64,000 bases of DNA from Immersiella caudata (lineage: Eukaryota; Ascomycota; Sordariomycetes; Sordariales; Lasiosphaeriaceae). The position numbers were made by a program, and so were the translations under genes. The notes beneath the pieces are model-generated. The model was not told the DNA's origin. It saw nothing but the letters and a program-made list of their open reading frames with translations, and did not search any database. Shown piece by piece: positions 21,478 to 32,352 of the stretch (position 1 is its first letter; the number at the start of each line of letters is the position of its first letter). Location of the stretch: contig JAULSU010000003.1 in NCBI GenBank assembly GCA_030512335.1, positions 2,232,001 through 2,296,000 of the forward strand, read 5' to 3'.

Positions 21478-21864
21478 GAAGCCATTCTGAGTGAAACTTC
21501 GAGCCTATTGCAGTGGTGTTAGCTAGAACGTATTCATTCCCCAGAGCCTTCACGCTTGCGAATGCGATATTGTTGATTGGGCGAGTCACTTACCAACTTC
21601 TCCTGCTCCTCATCGACCTCAAAGTCCTCGAGGTGCACGACGGAGCCATCCTTGCCGATCTCACAAACGAGGAAATCCGTGTATCTAATGCAGGGTCAGC
21701 AATGCGCAACATTCTCCGCCAGTGAGATTAGAATGAGCTGCATACCGCTTGCGAACATCACCAGTCCAGGCGAAGTTGATGGGAGTGCACCGCTGCGTGA
21801 TGCCAAGGCTCTTCTCGCTAGCGATGCGCACGGCGGGCACATGAATGCCGTCGCGGCGCGACAT
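18690..21864 (-). CDS. pus7: TruD-family pseudouridine synthase Pus7
   Basis: Four exons (21864-21746, 21684-21594, 21504-21184, 21131-18690) give about 990 residues. Pus7 converts uridine to pseudouridine in tRNA (position 13 and others), U2 snRNA, 5S rRNA and mRNAs. The TruD signature GTKDRRAATVQR with catalytic Asp (about residue 271) follows NFGFA, and further family blocks include YLNYFGLQRFG and YIHAYQSYVWN. Exons 1 and 2 supply the N-terminal blocks RCTPINFAWTGDVRKRYTDFLVCEI. About 12 consecutive Asn lie near residue 80. Residues 690-960 include a poorly conserved Pro/Ser-rich insertion. The exon 4 acceptor is ambiguous: AAG (start 21131) or CAG six bases earlier (21137), both in frame. 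The C-terminal Ser/Ala tail may hide another splice. Confidence 0.93.
21441..21478 (+). repeat. (TGT)n trinucleotide tract encoding poly-Asn
   Basis: The tract is an uninterrupted TGT/AAC microsatellite inside pus7 exon 3. On the coding strand it reads as about 12 Asn codons. It lies in a region between conserved blocks, so length variation between strains is likely. Confidence 0.9.
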
Positions 21865-22440
21865 GGTGAAGAGAATATTTGAGGTCTGGCGTTCTCAGAG
21901 TTGCTTAGCTCATGCAAGAGCAACAATGGCGGTGCAGGTGAGGTGGTCAGGAGCAGCAACTGTAAATTGTGAGAGTGTGTTGCGAGGTGAAGGAGTTGAT
22001 GGTGGGGTTGCGAAGTGAGGAATATGGTAGCTCAAGGTAGCCCAAGGTAGCTCAAGTTGGAGGGGCAGGCGGGCGGTCAGAAAAAATCTTAGAAAAAAAA
22101 CAAAACAGAAGTGGAGTTCAAAATCCAAGTGAATACCCCAATCACTTAGGTTTCTCACACATCAATTAAACTGCGCCGTGCACAACAGTTTACTTAGGAT
22201 GGCAGAGGGCGATGGTAAGCTTCAAACTTGAAATTTTAGGTGGGGCCGGTACGAAGTTCTCGTCATCTACGACAGGCCCCACCCACTTTTGACTGTCGAC
22301 GACCGATGCAAGCTGGAACGTCTTCGGCGGTAAAGATTCTATTGATTACTGTTATGGTCGAGGTATTCTTCGTCGAACCAATCGACTAGAGTCCGAGAGA
22401 GCCCGAGAAATCGCATAGCGGGCCAATTTTGGAGTGGTCC
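21865..22440. other. Intergenic region upstream of pus7
   Basis: This is the promoter side of pus7 and the 3' side of the secreted-protein gene. Three close copies of AAGGTAGC(T/C)C lie at about 22020-22055. No gene is visible. Confidence 0.45.
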
Positions 22441-23266
22441 TCAGTGCTCAAAGTTTTCCGGGTCTTGGCTCCATTTTACGACGGAGGGACACATCGGATC
22501 TGCTTGCACACAGTCCTCGATGTCGGGACGGGTGCAATAGCTTTCAGGTGTCAGCTCTCGTTTTCAAAGGCTTGGATTGTTGCTCGAAAGGAGGGGGTTT
22601 AGACATACCGTTCATAGGCTGTCTCGCATTCTAGAAGGAAAGGCGGAGATGTGATTTTCGCATTTTGTTCTCCCTCTGTTTCCAAATGGCATAGCTGATA
22701 GGGAAACACTCTATCGTGGCAGCCTGGGGTATAGCATTTGAACTCCAACACTCGCCTCTTGGGCACTGCAACGGGGTCCTCGGCTGGTAGTGCGCTCAAC
22801 CGCGCTCGATGCGAGGTCCCCAGGGGCGTAAACGAGTGTTGGACGTCTTCTGGGTGTTCGCTCCAATATAAAACCTCTTCGGGGAGTTCTGATCCATGGA
22901 CACAGTCCTGTATGCCGGGACGTGAGCAGGAGCTGGCGAGTGTCAGTCCAAGCCGTGGCAGCTGGCAGACGTTGCACCTGGGAGGATGCTCGGTTGCTAT
23001 GGACAAATAGAAAAGGGGGTTGATACGACATACCGGTCAACCTGGGTTGTGCATGGTAGGCTGAAGCTCGGGGACAAGAAGGCCGCATGGTTCCGACCCC
23101 CTGTCCCGGCCTGACACTCTTGAGTCCCGTAATCCATACTTGTGCAACCCCGACAGATGATATCCCACCCCCGTTGACTGGTTGCTGTCAACGGGTTTTC
23201 GGTCGGGAGAGCCGTGCTGAGGGAAATTGTGGAAGCGAGAAGCAGGAGTGAGCCCCAGGACATCAT
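22441..23266 (-). CDS. Small secreted cysteine-rich protein with two tandem six-Cys modules
   Basis: Three exons (23266-23034, 22932-22609, 22540-22441) give 218 residues; I know no family for it. Residues 1-20 form a signal peptide (MMSWGSLLLLASTISLSTAL). The mature part has 13 Cys. Module 1 has C38, C41, C51, C72, C80, C88; module 2 has C144, C149, C159, C180, C188, C196. From the second Cys on, spacing is identical (C-x9-C-x20-C-x7-C-x7-C), then W at +13 and H at +22, so residues 41-110 align with 149-218 without gaps; I count 26 of 70 identities. Both introns are phase 2, six residues after the fourth Cys, and both begin GTATGTC. Size, secretion signal and Cys content suit an effector or extracellular binding protein, which is an inference. 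The intron 2 acceptor is AAG. Confidence 0.78.
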
Positions 23267-25453
23267 CCTCGTGGTTTTGTGGTCGTAACTCTGGCGGAGA
23301 GATGTACCGGGGTGCTGTGTCTGATTGAGTAGCCCAAATGTTGAAAGTGGATAAGAGATGGATGACTGAGGAGAGCAACAGCTTTGCTTGAAGATTGATG
23401 ATGAAGGGCTCCAAAAGACCTATCAGGGGAAATGGGTGGGAAAGGACACGGGGAAAAATGTTAAAGGAGCACTTACATCTACCTTTGCAGCAATTTCACG
23501 TCTCAACGTGATGGCTCCTGCCGATTTCGATGCGCGAGGACGCCCAGGGAAGCTGCGTTATCGACATCGTGACCCAAAAGCTGCAAACACCACCCCTGAG
23601 TGTTCCACGAACCGAGAAAATATGCCTGAAAGCTACATGTTCGAGATCTTCACACCAGTCAATCTTATTGTGCCCAGGAATCCCAGTGAGCAGAAACTAA
23701 AGTTCGAGCACTCTTGGATTGTAATGTTTTTCTACAGAAAGCGCTGAGCGGGCAAATGCCCATTCTTGCCAAAAGTTTTCTATCCTTGGGCTTGGCATAA
23801 ACGCGCTCGCGTTATCGCCACTATACAATCCACACATCCTAGGAGATCTTCCCAAGGAGGTGAGGAGGTGTAGCAGAGAATTCGATGCTCAAGCAGATGC
23901 TTTTCCTGGTCAGTCTGATTTGCTGGAAGGGCCTTGTCCTATTCCCGCCCACCTTAGGTATCAAACTACTGAGAAAGAAGAAAGCAGCTTTGGATTGCAG
24001 AGCGCTGGTTCTTGAAGGAGAAAAGAAGCTTGGCCGAATCTGGAGCTCCGCATGGGACCTACCTACCTAGGTTTCCAGGGCTGTTACGTCGGCGCTGCTC
24101 GGCAGTAAATGACACCGAGAGCTAAAGCTTTGCTCTCGAGCTCGCTCCATGATGTATAGGTTTGGTAGCAGCGGCTCGGGAAGATCGTTGATCTCAGGAC
24201 GGTGGGGGAAGAAGTTATCAGACGATGGGCCCTGGGTTTGCGATGGGGAACAGACTCAGGCAGAATGCATGTCAAACCAGACCAGCGGCACCCGGAGACC
24301 CATGGTCGAGCGTTTGGCCCGTGTATTCAGATACTGGCGCTCAGACAGCACAATCAATTCCCAGCTCCCGAGTGGCAGAGAACCTGCGTTTCAGCAGCAA
24401 CCTAGGTACCTCACCAACCAGCTACACTCGATCAAACTGTCAAGCGTGTATCGCGTTGAAATTAAGTAGGACTGCAAGTTGCCACAGGGAAAACAACATC
24501 TAACCCCAACAAAGGGCGGAGGTAGGTCGATGGGCCGAGAAGGTGTCTTGTAGCCATGGTCTGCCACAAATGTTGTTTGAGTCTGTTCGCCTGGGGTGGG
24601 TCTTCGAGTTCATGCATCGCATCGTCCTTAGCCGCGGGCGCCGTGTTAGCCTAGCAACATGACACTTGCCAACTTCCCGTTGGGAGCGAATCATCGCCGA
24701 GTATGCCTAGCTACCAGTTGCTTTGCCGCATCGCATTTTGGGTCGCAGAGAGGAGGAAGAGGGAGTGTCAAGCGACGTTTGTTCGTATCGCCCCAGTAAG
24801 CATTAAGGCGCTGTCCATGGACGGTCAGAACCGCGAGCGCTCGTAGCTTGTCAGCGTTATCGCAGCCACCGTTGCGGGATGCCGTGACCTCGAAGAGGGG
24901 CAAACGGGGGGTCAACCCCACGATCGACGAGCCTATTCCTAGCTGCATCCAGGAAGGGGCCAAGAATTTCATGGATGAAATGCATGAACAACGACGGGGG
25001 CTTGGGGGTGCCTCGCTGCAGGGACACAGCGGCGAGGTGGACGACGTCGCAATGTGATTTGCTCCACGCGGCCGAAGTCTTCGTGCCAGACCCTTGGATT
25101 CGAAGCAGAAGGACACCCGTCAGGTACAGCTGCGTTTCAGCTTGAGCCTGTATGCCAGTCGACATGATCCTCGGTACTTTGGGCCGCTTGGTTTAGGCCA
25201 TCCTGCGGAGGTACCTGAGTTGGCGTGAAGAGTTCCGTATAAACCGGAAGCGTCGCAGTCACCGCCTTGCTCCACGCATGTTTTTGCACCTCTTTGCACC
25301 TTTCGGCGCTCATCTCATACAATTGTGAGTTGAGACTCAATTGGACTAGAATTTGAGATCGAACACACTCAACGACTGCAAGTGATTGGCGACAGGGTCC
25401 CCAGTCGCGGCGGTTATCGATAACAGCTGCAGCCCAGCCACTAGCGGTGCGCC
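23267..25453. other. 2.2 kb intergenic region, divergent promoters
   Basis: The region lies between the secreted-protein start and the alpha-actinin start on opposite strands. Short frames on both strands (for example 23388-23747 plus, opening with TTG) lack domains. CCTAGGT motifs occur at 24066-24072 and 24401-24411. Nothing else is supported. Confidence 0.45.
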
Positions 25454-28063
25454 ATGGCATCAGTGCCGGGAGCGGGGCTCGACAGCCCTGACGGGCAACA
25501 GCGGCAGCCGGCAGTGGCCGCAGCCGCACCTCAGGCCAGCCACGAGAAGTTTCCCGACCTTTGTTTACACGGCCCAGGAGACGGTGCCCAGCTCGCCCAC
25601 GCAACCATAAGCACCACGACGACACAGCCCGGGCGCCCGACTTCGCTCTCCATACATTCAGTCGCTTCATCTGCTTCCGCATCGACAGCCGAATCCGACA
25701 CTTTTTCATCGTTTGACTCGCGCCGATCATCGGTAATCAGCAGTGCATCCTCACAGTCGCTCGCTCCCTCGCTCGGCTGCCCAACAACCAGCAGCGGCAC
25801 GCAGCAACCCTACGCAGCGCACCCGGCTCCAGACCAGCCACAACACTCGCTCACGCGCAGCCGCCGGGACGCAAAGCAACTGCATGCCGCACGTCTGCAG
25901 CGCTCAGGCTCGACCAGCCTAGCCCTCTCTAGTTCCAAAAAGGACGGAAAGAAGAGTCGTTTCCAGCGATCCTCGTCGAGCCCCGGCGACGCTCTCGCCG
26001 CCACCGAGCCGCCCCACGAGAAGGGGCTGACCAGGATGGCCTCCGCTGAACAGCAGCGCTGGGTCACGGTCCAGCAAAAGACGTTTACCAAATGGCTCAA
26101 CACAAAGATTGAAGTGCGGGGCCTCGAGGTCAAGGACCTCGTGCAGGATCTCAGCGATGGCGTCATGCTCATCCACCTTCTCGAGTGCCTGTCTAGCGAG
26201 TCGCTCGGGCGCTATGCCGCTAAGCCCAAGCTGCGAGTGCAGCGCTTCGAGAACGCCAACCTGGCCCTCAACTTCATCAAGTCTAGGGGGATCCAAATGA
26301 CCAATATCGGTGCGGAGGACGTGGTGGATGGCAACCGCAAGATTATCCTTGGCCTGATCTGGACCTTGATTCTGAGATTCACAATCAACGACATCAACGA
26401 AGAGGGCATGACGGCCAAAGAGGGTCTGTTGTTGTGGTGCCAGCGTAAGACGGCGTGCTACGACGAGGTCGATGTGCGGGACTTCAGCGCCAGCTGGAAC
26501 GACGGCCTCGCCTTCTGCGCCCTTCTGGATATTCATCGTCCTGATTTGATTGACTATGACGCTTTGGACAAGTCGGATCACCGCGGCAACATGCAAATGG
26601 CTTTCGATATTGCGCACAAGGAAATTGGCATTCCTAAGCTGCTTGACGTGGAGGACGTTTGCGATGTCGCCAAGCCTGACGAGAGGAGTTTGATGACGTA
26701 TATTGCTTACTGGTTCCACGCGTTTTCCCAGATGGAGAAGGTTGAGAATGCCGGTCGTCGTGTTGAGAAGTTTGTCAACAACATGCAAGGGGCGTGGGAG
26801 ATGCAGAGCGCATATGAGCGGAGGATGGCCGCTTTGCTCAAGGCGATCCGGGAACAGATGGAGAGTTGGCAGCAGGCAAAGTTTGAGGGCACGTACACAG
26901 ACGCCAAAGCGCAAGCTACTGCATTTGCGTCATACAAGAGGGGGAAGAAGAGGGAGTGGGTAGCAGAAAAGAGCGAATTGGCTACTCTGCTCGGCAATAT
27001 CAAGACAAAGCTAGGGACATATCGGCTGCGACCATATGAGCCACCAGCCGAGCTGAGGCTAGATGTAATGGACAGGGAGTGGGCGAACCTCTCCAAGTCG
27101 GAGATGGTGAGAGGGCAGCTGATCAACGAAACCATCAGAGAGTGAGTCGTCGCCCAGCAAGATATGATGGACCAAGCTGACCATTGCAGCATAAAAAATG
27201 CTCTCCGCAAGTCCTTCGCCGATAAAGCAAACGATTTCGCACTAGCGCTCAATACCATGCAGCTAGCCATATCAGGGCTGGAAGGCGATGTCGAGGACCA
27301 GTTGCATCACGTACGGAGGATTGCGGATAACCTACCTCCACTTGATGCATACCTGCAAAACATTGAAGCAGTCGACGTCAAGTGCCAAGAGGCGAACATT
27401 GAGGAGAATGATTTTACCACGTACACATACGACGAACTCGTCTACGAATTAGGGTTGGTCAAGACGTCTGTCTCCAAGAAACTTGCTTTCCTCGAAAACC
27501 AGATGGTGGCACGAAACATGACCAACCTCACACCCATCCAACTCGAGGAGTTTGAGTCGGTCTTCCGACACTTCGACCGCGACGACACCAACAGCCTTGC
27601 CGAACTAGAGTTTAGCGCTGCTCTAGCCTCGCTGGGTTTGGTTTTCTCTGAGGACGAGATGCACGAGTATTTCCTCGCCACCTCCAATGGGCGCGACCGC
27701 GTTACCTTTGAGCAGTTCATCCGATTCATGGTGGAGGTCACCGAGGATCAGAACACAGCCGAGCAGGTCTTCCAAAGTTTCAGGGAGGTAGCTGACGGCA
27801 AACCCTACGTCACCGAGATGGACCTGCGCCACTCGCTTGTGCCAGACGAGGTCATCGAGAAGCTTGTCGAGATCATTCCACCCCACAACGGTCCAGATAT
27901 GCAAGCCGACCGCGGCATGCCGCAGTATGATTACATCGCGTTTATGGAGAAGCTGATTAACGACGAGGCGGCAGGGAACGGGAGCGGCGGCCCGTTGCTG
28001 GATAAGACGAACGGGCGGCTTAGCCCAACAAAGCAAATGAGCAAGGTGAACGGGCTACATTAG
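25454..28063 (+). CDS. Alpha-actinin (actin cross-linking protein)
   Basis: Two exons (25454-27141 and 27190-28063; 48-nt intron) encode 853 residues. Alpha-actinin cross-links actin filaments at the contractile ring and septum. Residues 1-194 are a low-complexity Ser/Ala/Gln extension. Two calponin-homology domains follow: CH1 from about 203 (QQRWVTVQQKTFTKWLNTKI) and CH2 from about 318 (AKEGLLLWCQRKT). Two helical spectrin-like repeats occupy about 430-660. The C-terminus has an EF-hand pair: the first loop (FDRDDTNSLAELEF) keeps most ligand positions, the second (ATSNGRDRVTFEQF) is degenerate. Total length exceeds the usual 600-650 residues of small fungal alpha-actinins because of the N-terminal extension. 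An internal ATG at codon 195 just before CH1 could be an alternative start. Confidence 0.93.
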
Positions 28064-29036
28064 AAAAGTCCCGTAGTGGTTTCTTCTTTTATATCGAGGG
28101 AAAGGCGTCGGCTTGCGCTTTCTTCCCGGACTGGCAAGAGTTGGATTCTTGTTGAATTGTGTGGCTGGTCGGGTGGACTGATTGACATAAAACTGTGTCG
28201 TTCGAACTTAGCATAGCATGGTATAAGGTATCGGGATTAATAAAACGAACGACGCCAAACGGCGAGATGGGGGGTCTTTAGTGCCCCGCCTGTCGATCCG
28301 ACCTGGTCCCGGGCGAAGCTTTCACAAGGCTAGCTGCTGGCTGGCGGTCTATATATTCTTTTTATATATGCTGTACCTTTCTTAAATCTGTGGGTGTACG
28401 AAGGCTCCGGCCAGAAGAAAGGGGCCATCTGCTCCAAGTGAAAAACACGTTACCAAGATTAACACAGACCTTTAGTAAAGACAAAACGGTGTTAAGCGCA
28501 TTTTAAATAGCAATATCTACGTTCTAAAATACCTGGAATATATTGCTCGAGGCATTATCTGCATTATTAGAGTCCCTACTAACATTCAAGAGGCTATCAA
28601 GCTATATGATCGACATCTACTTCCCAATGCCAATGACACCACACTGACCAAAAGGACCCTTTGTTTTGGCCAGAGCCTTTGTAGATGTGACGGGATTCGG
28701 TCAGTTGCAGCGGGTGCACTACATTTCTAGTTTCGAAAAAGTAGGGATGAGGGAGTAGTTGCTAACTGACTGATTTGAGTATGCCTGTCTTGTCCTCTAC
28801 TTACACGCGATTGGTTGTTTTCTCTACGACAGGAACAACAACAACAACAACACGATGGTCACGGTAGCTTCCAACATCTAGGTGCCTGCCAAACCCATAC
28901 CCGAAAAACGGAGTAAAATGCTCTCCCTGAGCCCCCTGTTCCCAACGCCGACCTGGCCTGGTATGAGCCATCCCATATGAACTCACCATGTGCGTATGTG
29001 CGATAGATATAACCAAAGCCCACCTCAAAGGAGGGT
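28064..29036. other. Intergenic region between convergent genes, with an AT-rich block
   Basis: Contains the 3' UTRs of alpha-actinin and the septin-like gene. From about 28350 to 28650 the sequence is markedly more AT-rich than its surroundings. Within it, one plus-strand frame is open for about 83 codons (28484-28734) without a start codon. This could be a decayed mobile-element fragment, but I recognise no transposase motif. Confidence 0.4.
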
Positions 29037-31399
29037 TTACCGTCCTCCACCCATGAATTTGTCCCAAGAACCAATGGCCCAGTCATAGACCTGCAGGTGC
29101 CACGGGTACTTAAATGCCCAGACGATCAGCCCGCCGACCAAGCCCAAGCTGCCCAGTACCTCGAGCGCCACCAAGCCTTTGTATTTTAGCTCTGCCGCAA
29201 CCTGCAGCAGGCCTAGCGGATCCTGATGCATTCCCGCTTGTCCGTCAGGGCTACCGAGCCCGACGGCCACCGTGGTAGGGTCCAACCGTAGCTTCCTGCG
29301 AATTTGCTCGCGGATTCTCTCTGTGCTTCGGCTCCGACCTCGACCAGGGAGAGGAACAAGCGATCCGTCCTGCACGCACTCGTTGATTTTCTCCGTGAGC
29401 CAGACGGCGCGCTCACCTCGGATAAGAGCAGCGTATTGAGCGCGTTCGTTGGCGAGACTTTTTTGTAGATCCGCCGCCCAATTGGCGAAGCGGACTTGGG
29501 CAAGGCGCTCTTCGCGCTGGGCATGGTCGGTGATACGGGCAAGGGCATAAGAAGATGTCGGGCCCATCGGTGGGGTAAGAACTTGACTATTTTGGTTGCC
29601 CCTACTTTGCTGAGGCTGGGATGGGGAACCAGGGAGACTTAAAGGCTGCTGAAGTGACAAGGGTTTGGCCTCGGAGTTACGCCACTGGATATATTTTCGG
29701 GCGGCGAAATGTCGAAGCCAAGAAGTGCCGTCCTGGCTGAAGACGCGGTGGACGAGCGTCGCTAAATCGGTCGATATTAAGGGTTGGACGTAGTCGGGGC
29801 TCATCAGAAGACTGGCGTCCATCGTCTCGTGATCGGAACCGGTTGCGCTAGATATCGCATAGAGGCCATGAATTGCTGGATCAGACGGAGATGGAGAGGG
29901 AGAGCCTGCGGTGGAAGCAAAGGAGAACGGCCTGATTTTAGCCTCTTTCAACTGGCTGTTAATCTGCTCCTTGCTTGCTCTTATCTGCTCCGTAGACATC
30001 AGGTCCGTCTGAGCTAGGAGCAACATCACATTCGTTAGGGGCGCAACCTGGCGTAGGTATTGGATGTCGACCGGTCGTAGTCCTATTTTGAGATGTCAGT
30101 TCAAGCCTTCTGGAGACAACAAAGGCGCAGACGCACGGTTAGACACCATGTAAAAAACCACATCGACCTGGGCGCCACCCTCCCCGCCAACCATGTTGAG
30201 GGTATCACCATCGGACAGCGAACCAGCGCTCATCCTTCGAAAGTGACCTTCTATGTAGTCCGTCACCGGTGTAATTGTGTCCATGGACTGGCGCAGCGTC
30301 AGCAAGAGATATCACAAGCCAAGCAACAAGGGCAACACACAGATGAGCCACTTCCATAACCTGGGGTATCAACAAAGCAAATATTCCGATCCAACACCGA
30401 GTCTCCCAAACGTTTGCGCCGTCTCAGCACCCTAAAGTCATCAATTTCCGACCACCACTCTGGATACGGTTTCGTGCTGGCATAAATCTCCGTGATCTGC
30501 GTTGTCCCGCCTTCCATAGGTCCCTTCCCATGATTCTTACCGCCCTGACTCCTATGTCTCGTCCCGGGCTTTAGCACCGACGCTGGCGCCGAAGTAGACT
30601 GCGTAATCGGATCCACATGCACGATATGCTCGCACGACTGAACAATCGCCTTGATCAGCGACGTCTTGCCCACCCCACTATCACCCGCGATTAGCACCTT
30701 CAACCTCCCCATGCTCTTCCCCTCGTCGGTGAACGGTCTCCGGCTAGGCATCTTCATCCTGGGCATGATGAGCTGCGGTGCACTCCCGCTCTCCATCATG
30801 GCCGACAGCTCAGCCTCTCTCTCTGCATAGTCACTGTCGACGGTGCCGCCGCCACCGTAAACACTCGCCGTATGGGTGCTAAGCAAGTCCTCAGAAAGGG
30901 AGCCCGTGAAGGACCCCCTTCGCGACGAAACGCTGCTTAGCGCGGAAGCGGGGCCTGAAGGGCCCGGCGAAAGCCCCAGGTGGGGGAGGGCCGACGAGCG
31001 GAGCGGTGGGGTAAGCGGTGGATGGGACAGGGTATCCTCGTCATCAAGTCTCAACAGCGACGATGGTGGTGGAGCGTTTCTCGAGCGCGAAGGGGACTCG
31101 CCGGCGACGCTGCTATTGCCGCGACGATCCCGCTGGTCGGTGTCGAGACGGGATAAGCTGTGCTGTTGTTTGGGGGTAACGGCGTTATCGGGAGCGGCGG
31201 CGGCGGCAGTGGGGTTGTTCTTTGGGCCACCGGTGCTGTCTTTGGGGAGGCGATGGAAGCTGTTCGGGGACGGAGATCCAACGGTGGATTCGTCAGCAAA
31301 GATATATGTCATTTGTGGTGCCTGCGGGAGGCCGAGCGGCGTCTCGTTGTCGGCGACGCGATGCCGCCCGAGGGCGTCGTCGCCTGCTGATGGCCGCAT
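29037..31399 (-). CDS. Septin-like GTPase with C-terminal membrane segment
   Basis: Three exons (31399-30341, 30287-30137, 30082-29037) give 751 residues. After about 230 disordered Ser/Pro-rich residues comes a septin-type G domain: P-loop GDSGVGKTSL, Switch II DTPGYGS, a weak G4 AQTD where septins have AKAD, and the septin-like NRLRPVDIQYLRQ. A Ser/Pro-rich insertion follows G4, then a charged helical part and, near residue 725, one hydrophobic helix (ALEVLGSLGLVGGLIVWAF) with a short tail ending FMGGGR. The helix suggests tail anchoring in a membrane, unlike canonical septins, which have a C-terminal coiled coil. Both introns are 53-54 nt with clear branch sites. I would call it a non-canonical, septin-domain, membrane-anchored GTPase; the cellular role is not known to me. 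Confidence 0.82.
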
Positions 31400-32352
31400 T
31401 CCTATTTGAGGACCACAGGGCGACCGAACTACACAGATGGGGGGAACTTGCGGTGCGGGAAATGCGAGCCTTGAAAGGAAGAAGCAGGAGAACGACGGCT
31501 ATTGAATTGTTTCTGCTGTTCTGAGATTACCTTTTCAAAGGAAGGAGAAGGAGCAGAGGACAAAAGCCGGCTCGGGCAGCTAGGTAAGGTTCACAACGGA
31601 CCATGGGCAAAGTTGCTATCTGCCGCGGGGTTTATCATAAGGAAGGCCGATGACATGGAATGGCACAAGCATCAAAAGCGGGGGGATAGCAGCTAAGGGA
31701 AACCCCACACTCTCTCCCGCCTGCCGCTCTCCTTAGCCTGACGAGCTGGACAGCTGACCTCGTTCTGAATGGTCAACGCATAATTCTGGCAGCAGCCGGA
31801 TCACTGCCACGGCCCAATCCATTCCAAGAAGCCAAGCTCTAGTTCCTGCCAACGCAGACTCCAGGGTCTATGTTTCAGCGCTTGTGCTACTCCTTCCCAG
31901 CCCTGGCTCCTGTCACCATGTACTTCGTAAGTTTGGGTTGATCTACCCAACACGTCCGACACAATGTTAGGTTTGGGGGCGCTTTCGCCAACCGAAATCC
32001 ACGTCAAGACAACCCATCTTTTAGCCAACAAAGAACGAAAGCACGGTAGCTCTAAGGTAGTTGATTCGACACCAGTTTTATTATGCAGATCTCTGCTTGC
32101 TACTTATACAGCAAGTGCCAACCGTGGGCGCTAAACCAGCGTGGACGCTTAACTAAGCCAGTCCAATGCTCGCCGGACCGTCGAGTGACGGCTGGATCAA
32201 CTTATCGACTCCACGAAACCATTGCAACGATAACAGTGTCACACCCAAAACCACCATCAAGATTATTTGCACAGAACTTCGTCGGGCTCAACGACTGAGT
32301 TTTGTCAATTGCGGTTGGTTCGACGAGGAGGGAGGCCGAACTTGACTGACCC
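31400..32352. other. Intergenic region, 953 bp
   Basis: Promoter region of the septin-like gene and 3' region of the RING-protein gene. No gene, RNA or repeat was recognised. Confidence 0.45.

Noticed and set aside
22997..23033. 37-nt intron ending CATAG in the secreted-protein gene
   Set aside because: It is too short for a fungal intron and would destroy the repeat alignment; the acceptor at 22933 matches the second module.
23388..23747. 119-codon plus-strand frame upstream of the secreted-protein gene
   Set aside because: It starts with TTG and shows no recognisable feature.
25919..26914. 331-codon frame on the minus strand
   Set aside because: It is antisense to the calponin-homology domains of alpha-actinin and shows no family features.
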